A stretch of DNA of 34,961 nt, taken from contig NZ_JAIZ01000294.1 in NCBI RefSeq assembly GCF_000710465.2, positions 34,021 to 68,981 of the forward strand. The letters are read 5' to 3'. Shown here one piece after another: positions 34,915 through 34,961 of this stretch. The notes beneath the pieces were generated by a model that worked only from the letters and a program-made list of their open reading frames with translations, was not told the DNA's origin and did no database searches. The stretch comes from Kitasatospora sp. MBT63 (GTDB lineage Bacteria; Actinomycetota; Actinomycetes; Streptomycetales; Streptomycetaceae). Each line of letters begins with the position of its first letter. Position 1 is the first letter of the stretch. The translations under genes were made by a program, and so were the position numbers.

Positions 34915-34961
34915 CCGGCTCCCCTGCCCCCGCCCCGGCCCCGTGCCGCCGACTCCACCCG

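Overview
The window is a stretch of very GC-rich actinobacterial chromosome, most likely from a Streptomyces or Kitasatospora-type organism. Supporting signs are the strong G/C third-position bias, frequent GTG starts, many 4-nt ATGA/GTGA overlaps, and typical content: a SpoIIE/PP2C phosphatase with a PAS domain, a CatR-like Fur regulator beside catalase-peroxidase, DUF389, SHOCT and DUF6325-like proteins. No tRNA, rRNA, CRISPR array, transposase or integrase was seen. I recognise about 28 protein genes.

Left edge (1-3855): the 3' part of an SMC/SbcC-like ATPase overlapping by ATGA a Toprim protein of the DUF3323/DUF2399 type. They match the last two genes of a type II Wadjet (Jet) plasmid-defence cassette; jetA, jetB and the N-terminus of jetC lie outside the window. 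Then 3876-7921 holds a PIG-L deacetylase, a CatR/PerR-like Fur regulator and katG. The 415-bp fur-katG interval carries a good promoter with an inverted repeat, followed by an ORF that looks like the decayed remnant of a furA gene that normally precedes katG.

7994-14356: two overlapping unrecognised genes, an MFS transporter with a clear promoter, a PAS-SpoIIE phosphatase, an alpha/beta hydrolase and a methylthioadenosine-phosphorylase-like gene. 14417-19610: an M8-like metallopeptidase without a signal peptide, a ClC chloride channel, a gluconokinase/2-hydroxyacid dehydrogenase pair (GTGA overlap, plausibly gluconate/ketogluconate use) and a DUF389 membrane protein. 19876-23299: an SDR dehydrogenase and a cydAB pair of divergent type without cydCD. 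23331-24486: a divergent SRPBCC/TetR pair around a palindrome.

24500-29760 (all minus): DUF6325-like, SHOCT, GH15, cyclase and GMC oxidoreductase genes. The cyclase seems to begin at a CTG codon overlapping the GH15 stop. 30104-34869 (plus): aldose 1-epimerase overlapping a CPA1-type antiporter, then a 591-bp intergenic region with three related inverted repeats, a strong promoter and a leader of about 285 nt, and an APC amino-acid permease ended by an intrinsic-type terminator.

The best candidates for new biology are the regulatory architecture upstream of katG and of the permease, the unrecognised gene pair at 7994-9654, and the GH15-cyclase-GMC set. The Wadjet-like pair is a known type of system cut by the window edge.
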